NCBI RefSeq assembly: GCF_014207445.1
Contig: NZ_JACHEM010000006.1
Location: 364,291-428,290, forward strand
Reading direction: 5' to 3'
From: Streptomyces candidus
GTDB taxonomy: Bacteria; Actinomycetota; Actinomycetes; Streptomycetales; Streptomycetaceae
DNA: 64,000 nt
Under the pieces are notes generated by a model. It was not told the DNA's origin, did not search any database, and was given only the letters and a program-made list of their open reading frames with translations. Shown here piece by piece: positions 1 to 8,146 of the stretch. The first letter of the stretch is position 1; each line of letters opens with the position of its first letter. Position numbers and translations under genes: made by a program.

Positions 1-1014
1 CTCGTCCTCGGCGCGCTCGCCCTCCAGCTGCTGTTCATCACGTCGTACGTGGGTGCCCTGCACCACCCGGAACCGCGCGACGTCAAGGTGGCGGTGGTCG
101 CGCCCGGCGGGGCGGCGGAGAAGTTCACGGAGCAGCTCAGGAAGCTCCCCGGCTCGCCGCTCGATCCTCGTGTGTCCGATTCCGAGGCGGCCGCGCGCGA
201 CGACATGCTGAACCGGGACATCGACGCGGCCCTCCTCGTCGACCCGAAGGGCGGCACCTCCGACACGCTCCTGGTCGCCTCCGGCCAGGGCGGTTCGGAG
301 ACCCGCGCACTGGAGCAGGTCTTCACCGGGGTCGCGAAGTCCCAGCAGCGCACCGTCACCTTCGAGGACGTCGCGCCCGCCTCCGCGAAGGACGCCAACG
401 GACTGTCGTCGTTCTACCTGGTGGTCGGCTGGTGCGTCGGTGGCTACCTGTGCGCGGCGATCCTCGCGATCAGCGCCGGGGCCCGCCCGGCGAACGGCAA
501 GCGGGCCGCGATCCGGCTCGGCGTGATGGCCCTGTACGCGGTCGTCTCCGGCCTCCTCGGCGCGGTCATCGCGGGACCGGTCCTGAACGCGCTTCCGGGC
601 AGCGTCCTCGGCCTGTGGGGGCTCGGGGCGCTCACGGTCTTCGCGGTCGGCGCCCTGACCCTCGCCCTCCAGGGAATCTTCGGCGTGGTCGGTATCGGGC
701 TGGCCATCCTGATCATCGTGATCGCCGGCAACCCCAGTGCGGGCGGCGCGTTCCCCGGTCCGATGCTGCCGGGCTTCTGGCAGGCCATCGGGCCGGCGCT
801 GCCGCCGGGCGCGGCAACGTGGGTGGCGCGTTCGATCGCGTACTTCAAGGGCAACAGCATCACGGGCCCGCTGCTGGTCCTTACCGCCTGGGCGGTCGTC
901 AGCTCTGCCCTGACCCTCGCGGTGGCCTCCCGGGTGAAGTCGAGCCGGGCGGGCGCGGACAACGAGCCGGGCGGCGCCACGGAGGTCCGCTCCGCGCGGA
1001 CCCCCCTCGGGTGA
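1..1014 (+). CDS. ABC-2/DUF3533-like membrane protein (5' end outside window)
   Basis: The reading frame is open from the first base, so the true start lies upstream and 337 C-terminal residues are visible. The visible N-terminus is the end of a hydrophobic helix (LVLGALALQLLFITSY), followed by a roughly 100-residue extracytoplasmic domain and then five or so hydrophobic segments. This one-helix, soluble loop, helix-bundle layout is that of the YhgE/Pip and DUF3533 permease-like families. A soluble Arg/Asp-rich tail ends the protein. The substrate is unknown. A long hairpin follows the stop, shared with the convergent protease gene. Confidence 0.7.
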   Translation, partial: LVLGALALQLLFITSYVGALHHPEPRDVKVAVVAPGGAAEKFTEQLRKLPGSPLDPRVSDSEAAARDDMLNRDIDAALLVDPKGGTSDTLLVASGQGGSETRALEQVFTGVAKSQQRTVTFEDVAPASAKDANGLSSFYLVVGWCVGGYLCAAILAISAGARPANGKRAAIRLGVMALYAVVSGLLGAVIAGPVLNALPGSVLGLWGLGALTVFAVGALTLALQGIFGVVGIGLAILIIVIAGNPSAGGAFPGPMLPGFWQAIGPALPPGAATWVARSIAYFKGNSITGPLLVLTAWAVVSSALTLAVASRVKSSRAGADNEPGGATEVRSARTPLG

Positions 1015-1053
1015 GCGCGGCTCGCACGGTCGGAAGCCCCTGACCCCCGCCCC

Positions 1054-1099
1054 ACGCACGCACGCCCCGGCCTCACCTGGCCGGGGCGTGCGCGTGCGT
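1054..1099. terminator. Bidirectional hairpin terminator
   Basis: A near-perfect inverted repeat with a 6-base loop lies between two convergent genes. The arms read ACGCACGCACGCCCCGGCC and its complement with one extra-base irregularity. There is no T tract, as is usual for Streptomyces terminators. Confidence 0.75.
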
Positions 1100-1111
1100 C
1101 TGCTGCGGACC

Positions 1112-2200
1112 TCAGCCGATCTCGGTGCCCGTCGCCGCGAGCGCCGCCGTCACCGGCTGGAAGAAGGTCTCCCCGCCGGACGAGCAGTCGCCGCTGCCTC
1201 CGGAGGTCAGGCCGAGCGCGGTGTCGCCCGCGAAGAGTGCCCCGCCGCTGTCGCCGGGCTCGGCGCAGACCGTGGTCTGGATCAGGCCGTTGACCACCTG
1301 GCCGTTGCCGTAGTTCACGGTGGCGTCGAGGCCGGTGACCTCACCGTCGTGGACCTGGGTGGTGGAGCCGCTGCGGGTCACCTTCTGGCCGACGGTGGCG
1401 TCGCCGGCCCTGCTGATGACCTGGGTGCTGCCGTTGTAGAGGTTGACCTCGCTGGGGTGCGGGGTGTCGCCCGTGTACTTCACCAGGCCGTAGTCGCCGC
1501 CGGGGAAGTTCGAGTCGACGGTGGTGCCGATCCCCGCGCCGCCCTGCTTGTCGGACCAGGTCGTGATGCCGGCGGTGCAGTGACCCGCGGTCAGGAAGTG
1601 CGGCTCGCCGCCCTTGGTTACGTTGAAGCCGAGCGAGCAGCGGGAGCCCGCCCCGTAGATGGCGTCCCCGCCGGCGATGAGCGGCTTGAACTCCCCCTTG
1701 GACTGCTTCAGCCGGGCCTTGGAGCCCAGCGCGTCGACCTCGCGGGTGAGCTTGGCGAGTGCCGCGCCCTTGACCGTGCGGTCGGCCGTCACGACTATCT
1801 TGTTGCTGACCGGGTCGGTCGCCCAGGACGTGCCCGGGATCGACGCCTTCCCCGCCAGCGTCGACCGTGCGGACTTCAGCTCGGCGAGCGAGTGCTGGAC
1901 GACTCTGGCCTTGCCGCCCGCCTCGCGCACGGTCCGGGCGGCGGTCTCGTCCGTGACGTTGACGACGAGGGACCGGGCCTCGGCGTCGTAGTACGCCCCG
2001 GCGGCCTCTGCGCCGAGCTGCTTGGTCAGGGACGAGGCGAGCTGGGTCGCACCCGTCGCGGACAGCGTCTTCAGGGCGGGCGCCGCGGCCGGGTCTTCGC
2101 TGGCGTTCGCGGTCTGGAAGGTGACGCCCGTGGCGATCAGGGCGACGACCGCGGTGCCTACCGCGGCCGCGCGTCGCCTGGGGATGCGTCGGTGCTTCAC
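1112..2200 (-). CDS. Secreted chymotrypsin-fold serine protease (streptogrisin-like, with propeptide)
   Basis: A 362-residue preproprotease of peptidase family S1 (streptogrisin/alpha-lytic group). I chose GTG at 2200 because CAGGAGGT lies just upstream; the longer open frame lacks a ribosome site. It has a twin-Arg-like basic N-terminus and hydrophobic signal (residues about 1-33), then a propeptide of roughly 140 residues. The predicted mature N-terminus is [20 protein letters not shown]. The triad is visible as His in LTAGHC, Asp in PGGDYG and Ser in EPGDSGGAL, with cysteines placed as in streptogrisins. It probably degrades extracellular protein. It lies tail to head with a second protease gene, so the two look like an old duplication that has diverged. 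Confidence 0.92.
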   Translation of the reverse strand: MKHRRIPRRRAAAVGTAVVALIATGVTFQTANASEDPAAAPALKTLSATGATQLASSLTKQLGAEAAGAYYDAEARSLVVNVTDETAARTVREAGGKARVVQHSLAELKSARSTLAGKASIPGTSWATDPVSNKIVVTADRTVKGAALAKLTREVDALGSKARLKQSKGEFKPLIAGGDAIYGAGSRCSLGFNVTKGGEPHFLTAGHCTAGITTWSDKQGGAGIGTTVDSNFPGGDYGLVKYTGDTPHPSEVNLYNGSTQVISRAGDATVGQKVTRSGSTTQVHDGEVTGLDATVNYGNGQVVNGLIQTTVCAEPGDSGGALFAGDTALGLTSGGSGDCSSGGETFFQPVTAALAATGTEIG

Positions 2201-2654
2201 GAATGACCTCCTGTGGGGGGTCCGGGCCCCGAATTGTGGGGGTGGGCCCGGGTGGGGCCTCACTATTCCCAGGACGACCAGGGGCACACAAGGTCGACTT
2301 CAGGACGCGCACACGACAACTACCGCACGCCCTCCATCTCTTGACATGACGTTCCGGTGCCCCACCCGTGCCCTCCTCGTCACATTCGCGAACACCCGGT
2401 GCGACGGGTGACCGCCCCAGTGTGAGGTCTACTCCTGTCCGGTACTGGTCCCTGCGGGACGCATTTCGGGCAGCGGTACGCGAGTGAGGACGCGCATGCC
2501 GGGTGTGCGGCGACGGTTTCGCCGTCCGTCGTGCCCGCGCACGTGACAGGCCCCCGCCCGGGGGAGTCCGGGCGGGGGCCTGTCACGTGCCAACGCGGTT
2601 CTCACAAGCACCCGAGAGACCTCGGGTGACGGACGGACGGGGACGGAACGGGGG
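2201..2654. other. 454-base spacer between the two protease genes
   Basis: No convincing gene is seen. It must contain the promoter of the downstream protease and the terminator of the upstream one (listed separately). The sequence around 2330-2400 is poorer in GC than its surroundings, which fits a promoter region, but no clear -35/-10 pair can be fixed by eye. Confidence 0.5.
2539..2590 (-). terminator. Very strong hairpin terminator of the streptogrisin B-like gene
   Basis: A perfect 23-base-pair stem (arms 2539-2561 and 2568-2590) with a six-base loop lies 65 bases downstream of the protease stop codon. The outer arm contains CACGTGACAGG. There is no T tract. Confidence 0.85.
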
Positions 2655-3569
2655 TCAGTAGATGCTGACCCCGTACGCGCTCAGTGCTTCGGTGACCGGC
2701 TGGAAGAAGGTCGTGCCGCCGGTACTGCAGTTGCCGCTGCCACCGGAGGTGAGACCTATGGCGCGGCTGCCGGAGTAGAGCGGGCCGCCGCTGTCGCCGG
2801 GCTCGGCGCACACGTTGGTGCGGATCATGCCGTAGACGACGTCGCCGTTGCCGTAGTTGACGGTGGCGTTGAGACCGGTGACCCGGCCGCTGTGGGTGCC
2901 GGTGGTGGATCCCCGCCGGGTGACGGCCATGTTGACGGTGGCGTTGGCCGCGCTGGTGATGTCGACGTTGCCCACGGTGCCGGGGCGGTCGATCGAGGTG
3001 TTGTCGTAGCGCAGGATGCCGTAGTCGTTGCCCGGGAAGCTGGACCCGGTGGTGGGGCCGATCCGCGTGGTGCGGCCCGAGTTGGAGTACCAAGTGGGGT
3101 TGCCGTCGGTGCAGTGCCCGGCGGTCAGCGCGTAGTACGTGTTGCCCGAGCGGACGTTGAAGCCGAGCGAACAGCGCCAACTGGGCGCGTAGATGGCGTC
3201 GCCGCCCGACAGGAGCTTGGAGAACTTGCCCGGGGTGCGCTCGATGCGCAGGCCCCGCGCCTGGTCACCGGCGGCAGCGCTGATCCGGGCGAGATCGGCG
3301 CGGGAGACGGTGGAGTCGGCGGTGACAACGAGGGTGTTGGTGGCCTTGTCGACGTGCCAGGCGGTGCCCGCGACGTCCGCCTTGAGGACGGCGGACTGCA
3401 CGGAGGCGAGCTGGGTGGCGCTCAACGCTGTGGGGGTGGCGGCCGGTTGGGCCTGGGCGTTCGGTACCGCGATGGCGACAGCGGCGGCGAGTCCTGCCGC
3501 CACGCCCAGGAATCGGGCGCGTCTTGCTGTACCGCTGCGGGGTGTGGGGGTGGTGCGCTCTTTCCTCAC
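2655..3569 (-). CDS. sprB: Streptogrisin B-like secreted serine protease
   Basis: A 304-residue preproenzyme. GTG at 3569 is preceded by GGGAGGAA at good spacing; the longer frame to 3728 has no such signal. A signal peptide with an RRAR basic region and hydrophobic core occupies residues about 15-40. A propeptide of roughly 75 residues follows, and the mature domain begins near [19 protein letters not shown]. The mature part is close to S. griseus protease B, including [24 protein letters not shown] and the [17 protein letters not shown] ending. Catalytic His, Asp and Ser are present in LTAGHC, NDYGIL and GDSGG. It is a broad, chymotrypsin-like extracellular protease. Compared with the neighbouring protease its propeptide is shorter. 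Confidence 0.93.
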   Translation of the reverse strand: MRKERTTPTPRSGTARRARFLGVAAGLAAAVAIAVPNAQAQPAATPTALSATQLASVQSAVLKADVAGTAWHVDKATNTLVVTADSTVSRADLARISAAAGDQARGLRIERTPGKFSKLLSGGDAIYAPSWRCSLGFNVRSGNTYYALTAGHCTDGNPTWYSNSGRTTRIGPTTGSSFPGNDYGILRYDNTSIDRPGTVGNVDITSAANATVNMAVTRRGSTTGTHSGRVTGLNATVNYGNGDVVYGMIRTNVCAEPGDSGGPLYSGSRAIGLTSGGSGNCSTGGTTFFQPVTEALSAYGVSIY

Positions 3570-3780
3570 TTGTCGTTCCTCCCGAGGGGAATCGGGGGCC
3601 CCGTATGGATTGGGTCTGTCCCGGGGCCCGTGAGGCGCAGCCAGGGGCCGCGTGGGCCCCGGTGTGATGCCGTCGGCCTCGCTGTGCCCCTGACAAGCGC
3701 TGTGACGGGAGTATTCGACGCGCTCCACGCCCGCGCAAGGGCGCGTTTCGGCCTTGCGCGGTCGGCGGGGGCACGACGCG

Positions 3781-3818
3781 CGGCAGCCCCGGGACCGTTG
3801 CAGGGCCCGGGGCTGCCG
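3781..3818 (-). terminator. Hairpin terminator downstream of the DUF1684 gene
   Basis: A 13-base-pair perfect stem (arms CGGCAGCCCCGGG and complement) with a 12-base loop, immediately after the stop codon of the leftward gene. Confidence 0.75.
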
Positions 3819-3840
3819 GTGAACGGGAGGTCGAAGCCGC

Positions 3841-4662
3841 TTATTTCACAAGCATGTTGAGTTCCCCGGCCGGCACGGCGAAGGGCAGCGTGTTGCCCGG
3901 CGGCGGAAACGGGCAGATGAAGTGGTCGGCAAAGGCGCACGGCGGCAGCAGCGCCCGGTTGAAGTCGACGGTCACCGCCCCTTCGGCATCCGGCGCCCCG
4001 GGCCGCAGGAAGCGGAACCGGTAGCTGCTGCGGCCGCTGTCCGCGTCCGCGAAGACCGCCCACAGCGAACCGTCGTCCTCGACCGCGACGTGCAGCGAGT
4101 GCTCGGCGCCGTCATGTGCGAAGAAGACGACCTCGCCCGCGAGGCCCAGCCCGCGCGAGCGCCCGTCCGCGTTCTCGACCTGCAGGGTCCGGTTCTCCCC
4201 GTAGGGCACGAAGCGGCCCCGCAGCACCCACGCGGGGTCGTACGGTCCGGCCTCGACGCCCGCGAAGGCGCGGCGCGCCGCCGACCCGGGGTCGAAGTCG
4301 CGCACCGCCCACTGACCCTCCCGGCTGAGCACGACCAGTCGCCGCTCCCCCACCGAGACCCGCGAGCCGGGGATCGGCCCCCGGTCGGCGCCGAGCCGGA
4401 CCTCCCCGGCGAACGGCTGCCCGTCGACACTCATGCCGTCCTGCTCAGCGGCGGTCAGCACGACCTCCGCGCCGTCGTCCTTCCACCGTCCGGGCACGCC
4501 GTCGATGCGGCCGTCGGGGTGGTCGGCGAGCCAGTGGGTGCCGGACAGGGAGAGCGGGCCGTACGGCGAGGCGGCCGTCTCGACGCGCCGCTCGTGCCAG
4601 CGCTCCCAGTCCCGCCGCGGGTCGTCCTGCGCCTGCGTGCCGCTGCTCTCGACTCTGCTCAT
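3841..4662 (-). CDS. DUF1684 family protein
   Basis: A 273-residue protein starting at ATG 4662 with GGAAGG upstream. It matches the DUF1684 family in layout: an N-terminal helix ([28 protein letters not shown]), a beta-rich middle, and a C-terminal conserved core with [34 protein letters not shown]. The family is widespread in actinobacteria and has no established biochemical role. There is no signal peptide or membrane segment, so it should be cytoplasmic. It is transcribed alone and followed by its own terminator. Confidence 0.85.
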   Translation of the reverse strand: MSRVESSGTQAQDDPRRDWERWHERRVETAASPYGPLSLSGTHWLADHPDGRIDGVPGRWKDDGAEVVLTAAEQDGMSVDGQPFAGEVRLGADRGPIPGSRVSVGERRLVVLSREGQWAVRDFDPGSAARRAFAGVEAGPYDPAWVLRGRFVPYGENRTLQVENADGRSRGLGLAGEVVFFAHDGAEHSLHVAVEDDGSLWAVFADADSGRSSYRFRFLRPGAPDAEGAVTVDFNRALLPPCAFADHFICPFPPPGNTLPFAVPAGELNMLVK

Positions 4663-4814
4663 GCGACCAGCCTTCCACACGGGTCGGACAATCGCCCGAA
4701 CCCGCGCGAGGGGCAGCGGGAGCAGGCCGTACGTCGACCGCGCCCCGGGGGATGGGCAGTCGCACAGTGCGCACCGGGCTAGTCGGCAGTCGCGCACAGC
4801 GCGCACGAGGCGGG

Positions 4815-6071
4815 TCAGCAGTCGCAGCAACCGCAGTCGCAGTTGCCGCAGTCGCACTTGTCGCACCAGCCCTTGCGCTTCTTCCTCGACCAGGCACTCT
4901 CGTACTCGCTGGCGCAGCACACCCTGCACGTGCAGCACAGGCCGATCGCCACCGCGCAGCCGGACCAGAAGCCGCGCGGCTTCTTCCGCTCGGGCGGCGT
5001 CGGCCCTCCGCCCAGGAAGCCACCGCCGCCGTATCCGCCGCCGCCCGGCGGCCTGCCCTGCCCCGGGCCACCGCCACTGGAGGGCAGGCCGAAACCGCCT
5101 CCGCCGTGCGGATTGCTGGACCCGTAGGGGCCGCCCTGCCCCGGGTGTCCGGACTGCTGTCCGCCGGGCGGCGGCCCGTAGGCCTGAGCCCGGCCGTCGT
5201 GGGCGTGCCCGCACCCGGTCGTGCCGAAGACCCGGTTCACCGACTCGCGGAGTTCGTGCGCGAGCAGGACGTGCACCAGCCGGGAGTCGTCGAATTCCGC
5301 GTCCCGCAGCGCGAGCCGCACCCCGTGCACCGCGTCGTCGCACAGCCGCCGCGCCTCGTTGCGGGATGTCCCGGTGGCGGTCAGCGGGTTCCACGCGCCT
5401 GACGCGTCGTCAGCGCCTTGGTCCTCGACGGCGTCCAGCAGGTGGGCGAGCCGTCCGAAGAGCTTGCCCGCCTCGGCGAGCGGGGCCGTGTTGCCCGGAC
5501 GCCCGGCGAGTACGGCGGTGTGCGCGAAGGCGGCGGCGGTGGCGGTCTCGGTCGGCTCGGTCACCAGGAGCAGCGGCGTGCCGGGGCCCGCGACCGCCTC
5601 GATGCCCCCTTGCCGGTCCACCGCGTCGACGAGTACCGAGGTGTCGAAGCCGAGCGAGGCAGCGGTCCCGACGCCGGCCCTGTCCCAGTTCCTGGCGATC
5701 CTGCGCGCGGCGAGGGCGACGGGGCGGCGGGCCAACAGGCCGTCCCGGTCGACGATGTGGTCGCGCACCTTGGCGGAGGCAAGTACCAGCGAGACGGCTG
5801 CGGCGAGCCTGGCGCCCTCGCCCTGCGCGACGGGTGCGGTACGCATCGCACGCAGGGGGCAGGGGCCTGCCGTACGCCTCCGCCCGGCCGGCCCCGGGGA
5901 CTGAGCCTCCGTCAGGACCGAGACGATCAGGCCGTCGTAGTTGGTGACGATGCGTGAGAACTGGCCGTGGTCACGGCGAAGTGCCAGGCACAGTCCGCAG
6001 AGATGGGCCATCCATTCCGTGGCGAGACCTTCACCGAGCCGGTGCGTGCAGGGTCTGACGATGCCGAACAA
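4815..6071 (-). CDS. DUF5685 family protein with glycine-rich linker and cysteine-rich tail
   Basis: A 418-residue protein, with start taken as TTG at 6071 because the family begins MFGIVRPCTHRLG; an in-frame GTG upstream would add 14 residues. The N-terminal domain (about 1-280) carries CGLCLALRRDHGQFSRIVTNYDGL, with two early cysteines, and a run of helices. A Gly/Pro-rich linker follows (about 290-355). The final 50 residues hold a hydrophobic stretch with CCTCRVCC and end in CDKCDCGNCDCGCCDC, about 14 cysteines in all. That looks like a metal-binding or membrane-proximal cysteine cluster. Function is unknown. It is divergent from the SepF-like gene. Confidence 0.8.
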   Translation of the reverse strand: MFGIVRPCTHRLGEGLATEWMAHLCGLCLALRRDHGQFSRIVTNYDGLIVSVLTEAQSPGPAGRRRTAGPCPLRAMRTAPVAQGEGARLAAAVSLVLASAKVRDHIVDRDGLLARRPVALAARRIARNWDRAGVGTAASLGFDTSVLVDAVDRQGGIEAVAGPGTPLLLVTEPTETATAAAFAHTAVLAGRPGNTAPLAEAGKLFGRLAHLLDAVEDQGADDASGAWNPLTATGTSRNEARRLCDDAVHGVRLALRDAEFDDSRLVHVLLAHELRESVNRVFGTTGCGHAHDGRAQAYGPPPGGQQSGHPGQGGPYGSSNPHGGGGFGLPSSGGGPGQGRPPGGGGYGGGGFLGGGPTPPERKKPRGFWSGCAVAIGLCCTCRVCCASEYESAWSRKKRKGWCDKCDCGNCDCGCCDC

Positions 6072-6382
6072 GTTGCGCCCCCGTGTGTGGTCCCCCGGGC
6101 TCCGAACACCCATTGGACGGTCCGTCAGGCATCGTATCGACGGCGTACGTTCACCCGTCCGTGCCCTTGCTCACCCGTCTGGCCCGATGGTCCGATTTAC
6201 ACTCTCCCGGCGGCTCCGGGCACGGCGAATCCCGGCCGGAGCACAGGGAAATCGCCACAACTTCTGCACCAGTACCGTCACGAAAACCCTGCGCGCCGAC
6301 TATCCACTTGGCGCGCAATCCGCATGATGGACGACCATAGGGGGAGCGGAACACAAGCAGACCGCGGTGAAAGGAGGCGTTC
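6072..6382. other. 311-base divergent promoter region
   Basis: The region lies between the DUF5685 gene and the sepF-like gene. It has lower GC around 6230-6350. A perfect AAAGGAGG ribosome site sits just before the SepF-like ATG. No further gene or operator could be assigned. Confidence 0.5.
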
Positions 6383-6823
6383 ATGGGATCGGTGCGCAAG
6401 GCGAGTGCCTGGCTCGGACTCGTCGAGGACAGCGACGACGACCGCTACTACGACGACGAGTACGCCGAAGGGAACAACGAGACACCGGAGCCCTGGGTCA
6501 CGGACCCGCGGGTCCGTGTCGTCTCCGAGGCGGCCGAGGACAAGGGCCGCCGTATCGCCACCGTCACCCCGGACGGCTTCCGGGACGCCCGCGGCATCGG
6601 CGAGCTGTTCCGGGACGGCGTCCCGGTGATCGTCAACCTCACCGCCATGGAGCCGGGAGACGCCAAGCGCGTCGTGGACTTCGCCGCCGGTCTGACCTTC
6701 GGTCTGCGCGGCTCCATCGAGCGCGTGGCCACCCGGGTCTTCCTGCTGACCCCCGCCAACACCAGCATCGTGAGCGGTGAGGCCGCCGGCCGCGGGACCG
6801 GCGGTTTCTTCAACCAGAGCTGA
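6383..6823 (+). CDS. SepF-like cell-division protein (paralogue)
   Basis: A 146-residue protein with ATG preceded by AAAGGAGG. An N-terminal amphipathic segment ([13 protein letters not shown]) of the membrane-tethering type is followed by an acidic Tyr-rich linker ([12 protein letters not shown]). A DUF552/SepF core occupies about 50-135, with [28 protein letters not shown] and the RVFLLTP strand. SepF anchors FtsZ to the membrane. Streptomyces carries several paralogues, and this gene is away from ftsZ, so it is probably one of the SepF-like proteins (the SflA type by gene context, from memory). The glycine-rich patch that SepF uses for dimerisation is present in form as [16 protein letters not shown]. 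Confidence 0.88.
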   Translation: MGSVRKASAWLGLVEDSDDDRYYDDEYAEGNNETPEPWVTDPRVRVVSEAAEDKGRRIATVTPDGFRDARGIGELFRDGVPVIVNLTAMEPGDAKRVVDFAAGLTFGLRGSIERVATRVFLLTPANTSIVSGEAAGRGTGGFFNQS

Positions 6824-6827
6824 GCAG

Positions 6828-6890
6828 GGCGCTCACCGGCGTCCTCGTTCCGGGCGCCCTTACCGGAACGCGTCGAGTCCGGTGAGCGCC
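6828..6890. terminator. Nested hairpin between convergent genes
   Basis: The outer arms are GGCGCTCACCGG (6828-6839) and its complement (6879-6890). An inner 7-base-pair stem (6847-6853 with 6863-6869) sits within the loop. The right arm lies inside the end of the acyl-CoA dehydrogenase gene, so the last codons of that gene are part of the terminator. Confidence 0.65.
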
Positions 6891-8053
6891 TTGCCCAGCA
6901 CCAGCTGGTGCATTTCCACGGTGCCTTCGTACGTCAGCACCGATTCAAGGTTCGTCGCGTGGCGCATCACCGGGTATTCGAGCGAGATGCCGTTGGCGCC
7001 GAGGATCGTGCGACTGGTACGACAGATCTCGATCGCTTCGCGCACGTTGTTGAGTTTTCCGAAACTGATCTGTTCCGGGCGCAGCCTTCCGGCGTCCATC
7101 CGCAGCCCCAGGTGGTGGGCGAGCAGGATTCCCTTGTGCAGTTCGACGGCCATGTCCGCGAGCTTGGCCTGGGTGAGCTGGAAGCCGCCGATCGGCTTTC
7201 CGAACTGTTCGCGGGACTTCGCGTAGTCGAGCGCCGCCTCGAAGGAGGCGCGGGCCGCGCCCATCGAGCCCCACACGATTCCGTACCGGGCGTGGCTCAG
7301 ACAGCTCAGCGGCCCCTTCAACCCGACCACGTCCGGGAGCACGGCGTCGGCGGGCAGCCGGACCTCGTCCATGACCAGCTCGCTGGTGACGCTGGCGCGC
7401 AGGGACCACTTGTGGTGGATCTCGGGGGCCGAGAAGCCGGGGCTGTCGGTGGGGACGACGAATCCGCGGATGCCCTCGTCGGTCTGCGCCCAGACGACGG
7501 CGACCCCGGCGACCGAGCCGTTGGTGATCCACATCTTGCGGCCGGTGAGGACCCAGTCGGCGCCGTCCTTCTTCGCGTGGGTGCGCATGCCGGCCGGGTC
7601 GGAACCGTGGTCGGGTTCGGTCAGGCCGAAGCAGCCGATGGTCTCGCCCGCGGCCATGCCCGGCAGCCACCGCTGCTTCTGCTCCTCGGAGCCGAAGCGC
7701 CAGATCGCGTACATGGCGAGCGAGCCCTGCACCGAGACCAGGGAGCGGATGCCGGAGTCGGCGGCCTCCAGTTCGAGGCAGGCCAGGCCGTACTGGACGG
7801 CGGTGGCACCCGCGCAGCCGTAGCCCGTCAGGGACATGCCCAGCGCGCCGAGGGACCCCAGTTCGCGGGCCAGCTCGCGGATGCCGGGGAGCTCGCCACG
7901 CTCGTACCACTCGGCGATGTGGGGCAGTACGCGGTCGGCGGCCCAGCTGCGGACGGTCCCACGGACGGCGAGGTCCTCGGGGCCGAGCAGGTCGTCGATG
8001 CCGAGCGGGTCGGCGGGGTCGAACGACGGAAGCTTCGCTGACTGTGCGGACAT
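6860..8053 (-). CDS. gcdH: Acyl-CoA dehydrogenase, glutaryl-CoA dehydrogenase-like
   Basis: A 397-residue FAD enzyme, with ATG preceded by GGAGGGCATC. The fold is complete: an N-terminal helical domain, the FAD-binding signature CFGLTEPDHGSDPAGM and WITNG, then the C-terminal helices. The catalytic base is the Glu of TYEGT near the C-terminus, the position used by glutaryl-CoA dehydrogenase and related enzymes. YAKSREQFGKPIGGFQ is the usual family motif. The likely reaction is oxidative decarboxylation of glutaryl-CoA in lysine or tryptophan breakdown, though another short acyl-CoA is possible. A 23-base perfect palindrome lies about 40 bases upstream and probably controls it. Confidence 0.88.
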   Translation of the reverse strand: MSAQSAKLPSFDPADPLGIDDLLGPEDLAVRGTVRSWAADRVLPHIAEWYERGELPGIRELARELGSLGALGMSLTGYGCAGATAVQYGLACLELEAADSGIRSLVSVQGSLAMYAIWRFGSEEQKQRWLPGMAAGETIGCFGLTEPDHGSDPAGMRTHAKKDGADWVLTGRKMWITNGSVAGVAVVWAQTDEGIRGFVVPTDSPGFSAPEIHHKWSLRASVTSELVMDEVRLPADAVLPDVVGLKGPLSCLSHARYGIVWGSMGAARASFEAALDYAKSREQFGKPIGGFQLTQAKLADMAVELHKGILLAHHLGLRMDAGRLRPEQISFGKLNNVREAIEICRTSRTILGANGISLEYPVMRHATNLESVLTYEGTVEMHQLVLGKALTGLDAFR

Positions 8054-8092
8054 GATGCCCTCCGGCGACTTTCGGACACGGCTCGCGGACGA

Positions 8093-8115
8093 ATTAACTA
8101 GCGGTGTTAGTTAAT
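8093..8115. promoter_or_regulatory. Perfect 8-7-8 palindrome, candidate repressor operator
   Basis: The arms are ATTAACTA and TAGTTAAT around a 7-base centre. It is AT-rich in an otherwise very GC-rich context, 40 bases upstream of the acyl-CoA dehydrogenase start. The form is typical of a TetR-family site. No regulator gene is adjacent. Confidence 0.7.
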
Positions 8116-8146
8116 GCTCGGGGAAACGGTACGGGCGGGGTCCTGT

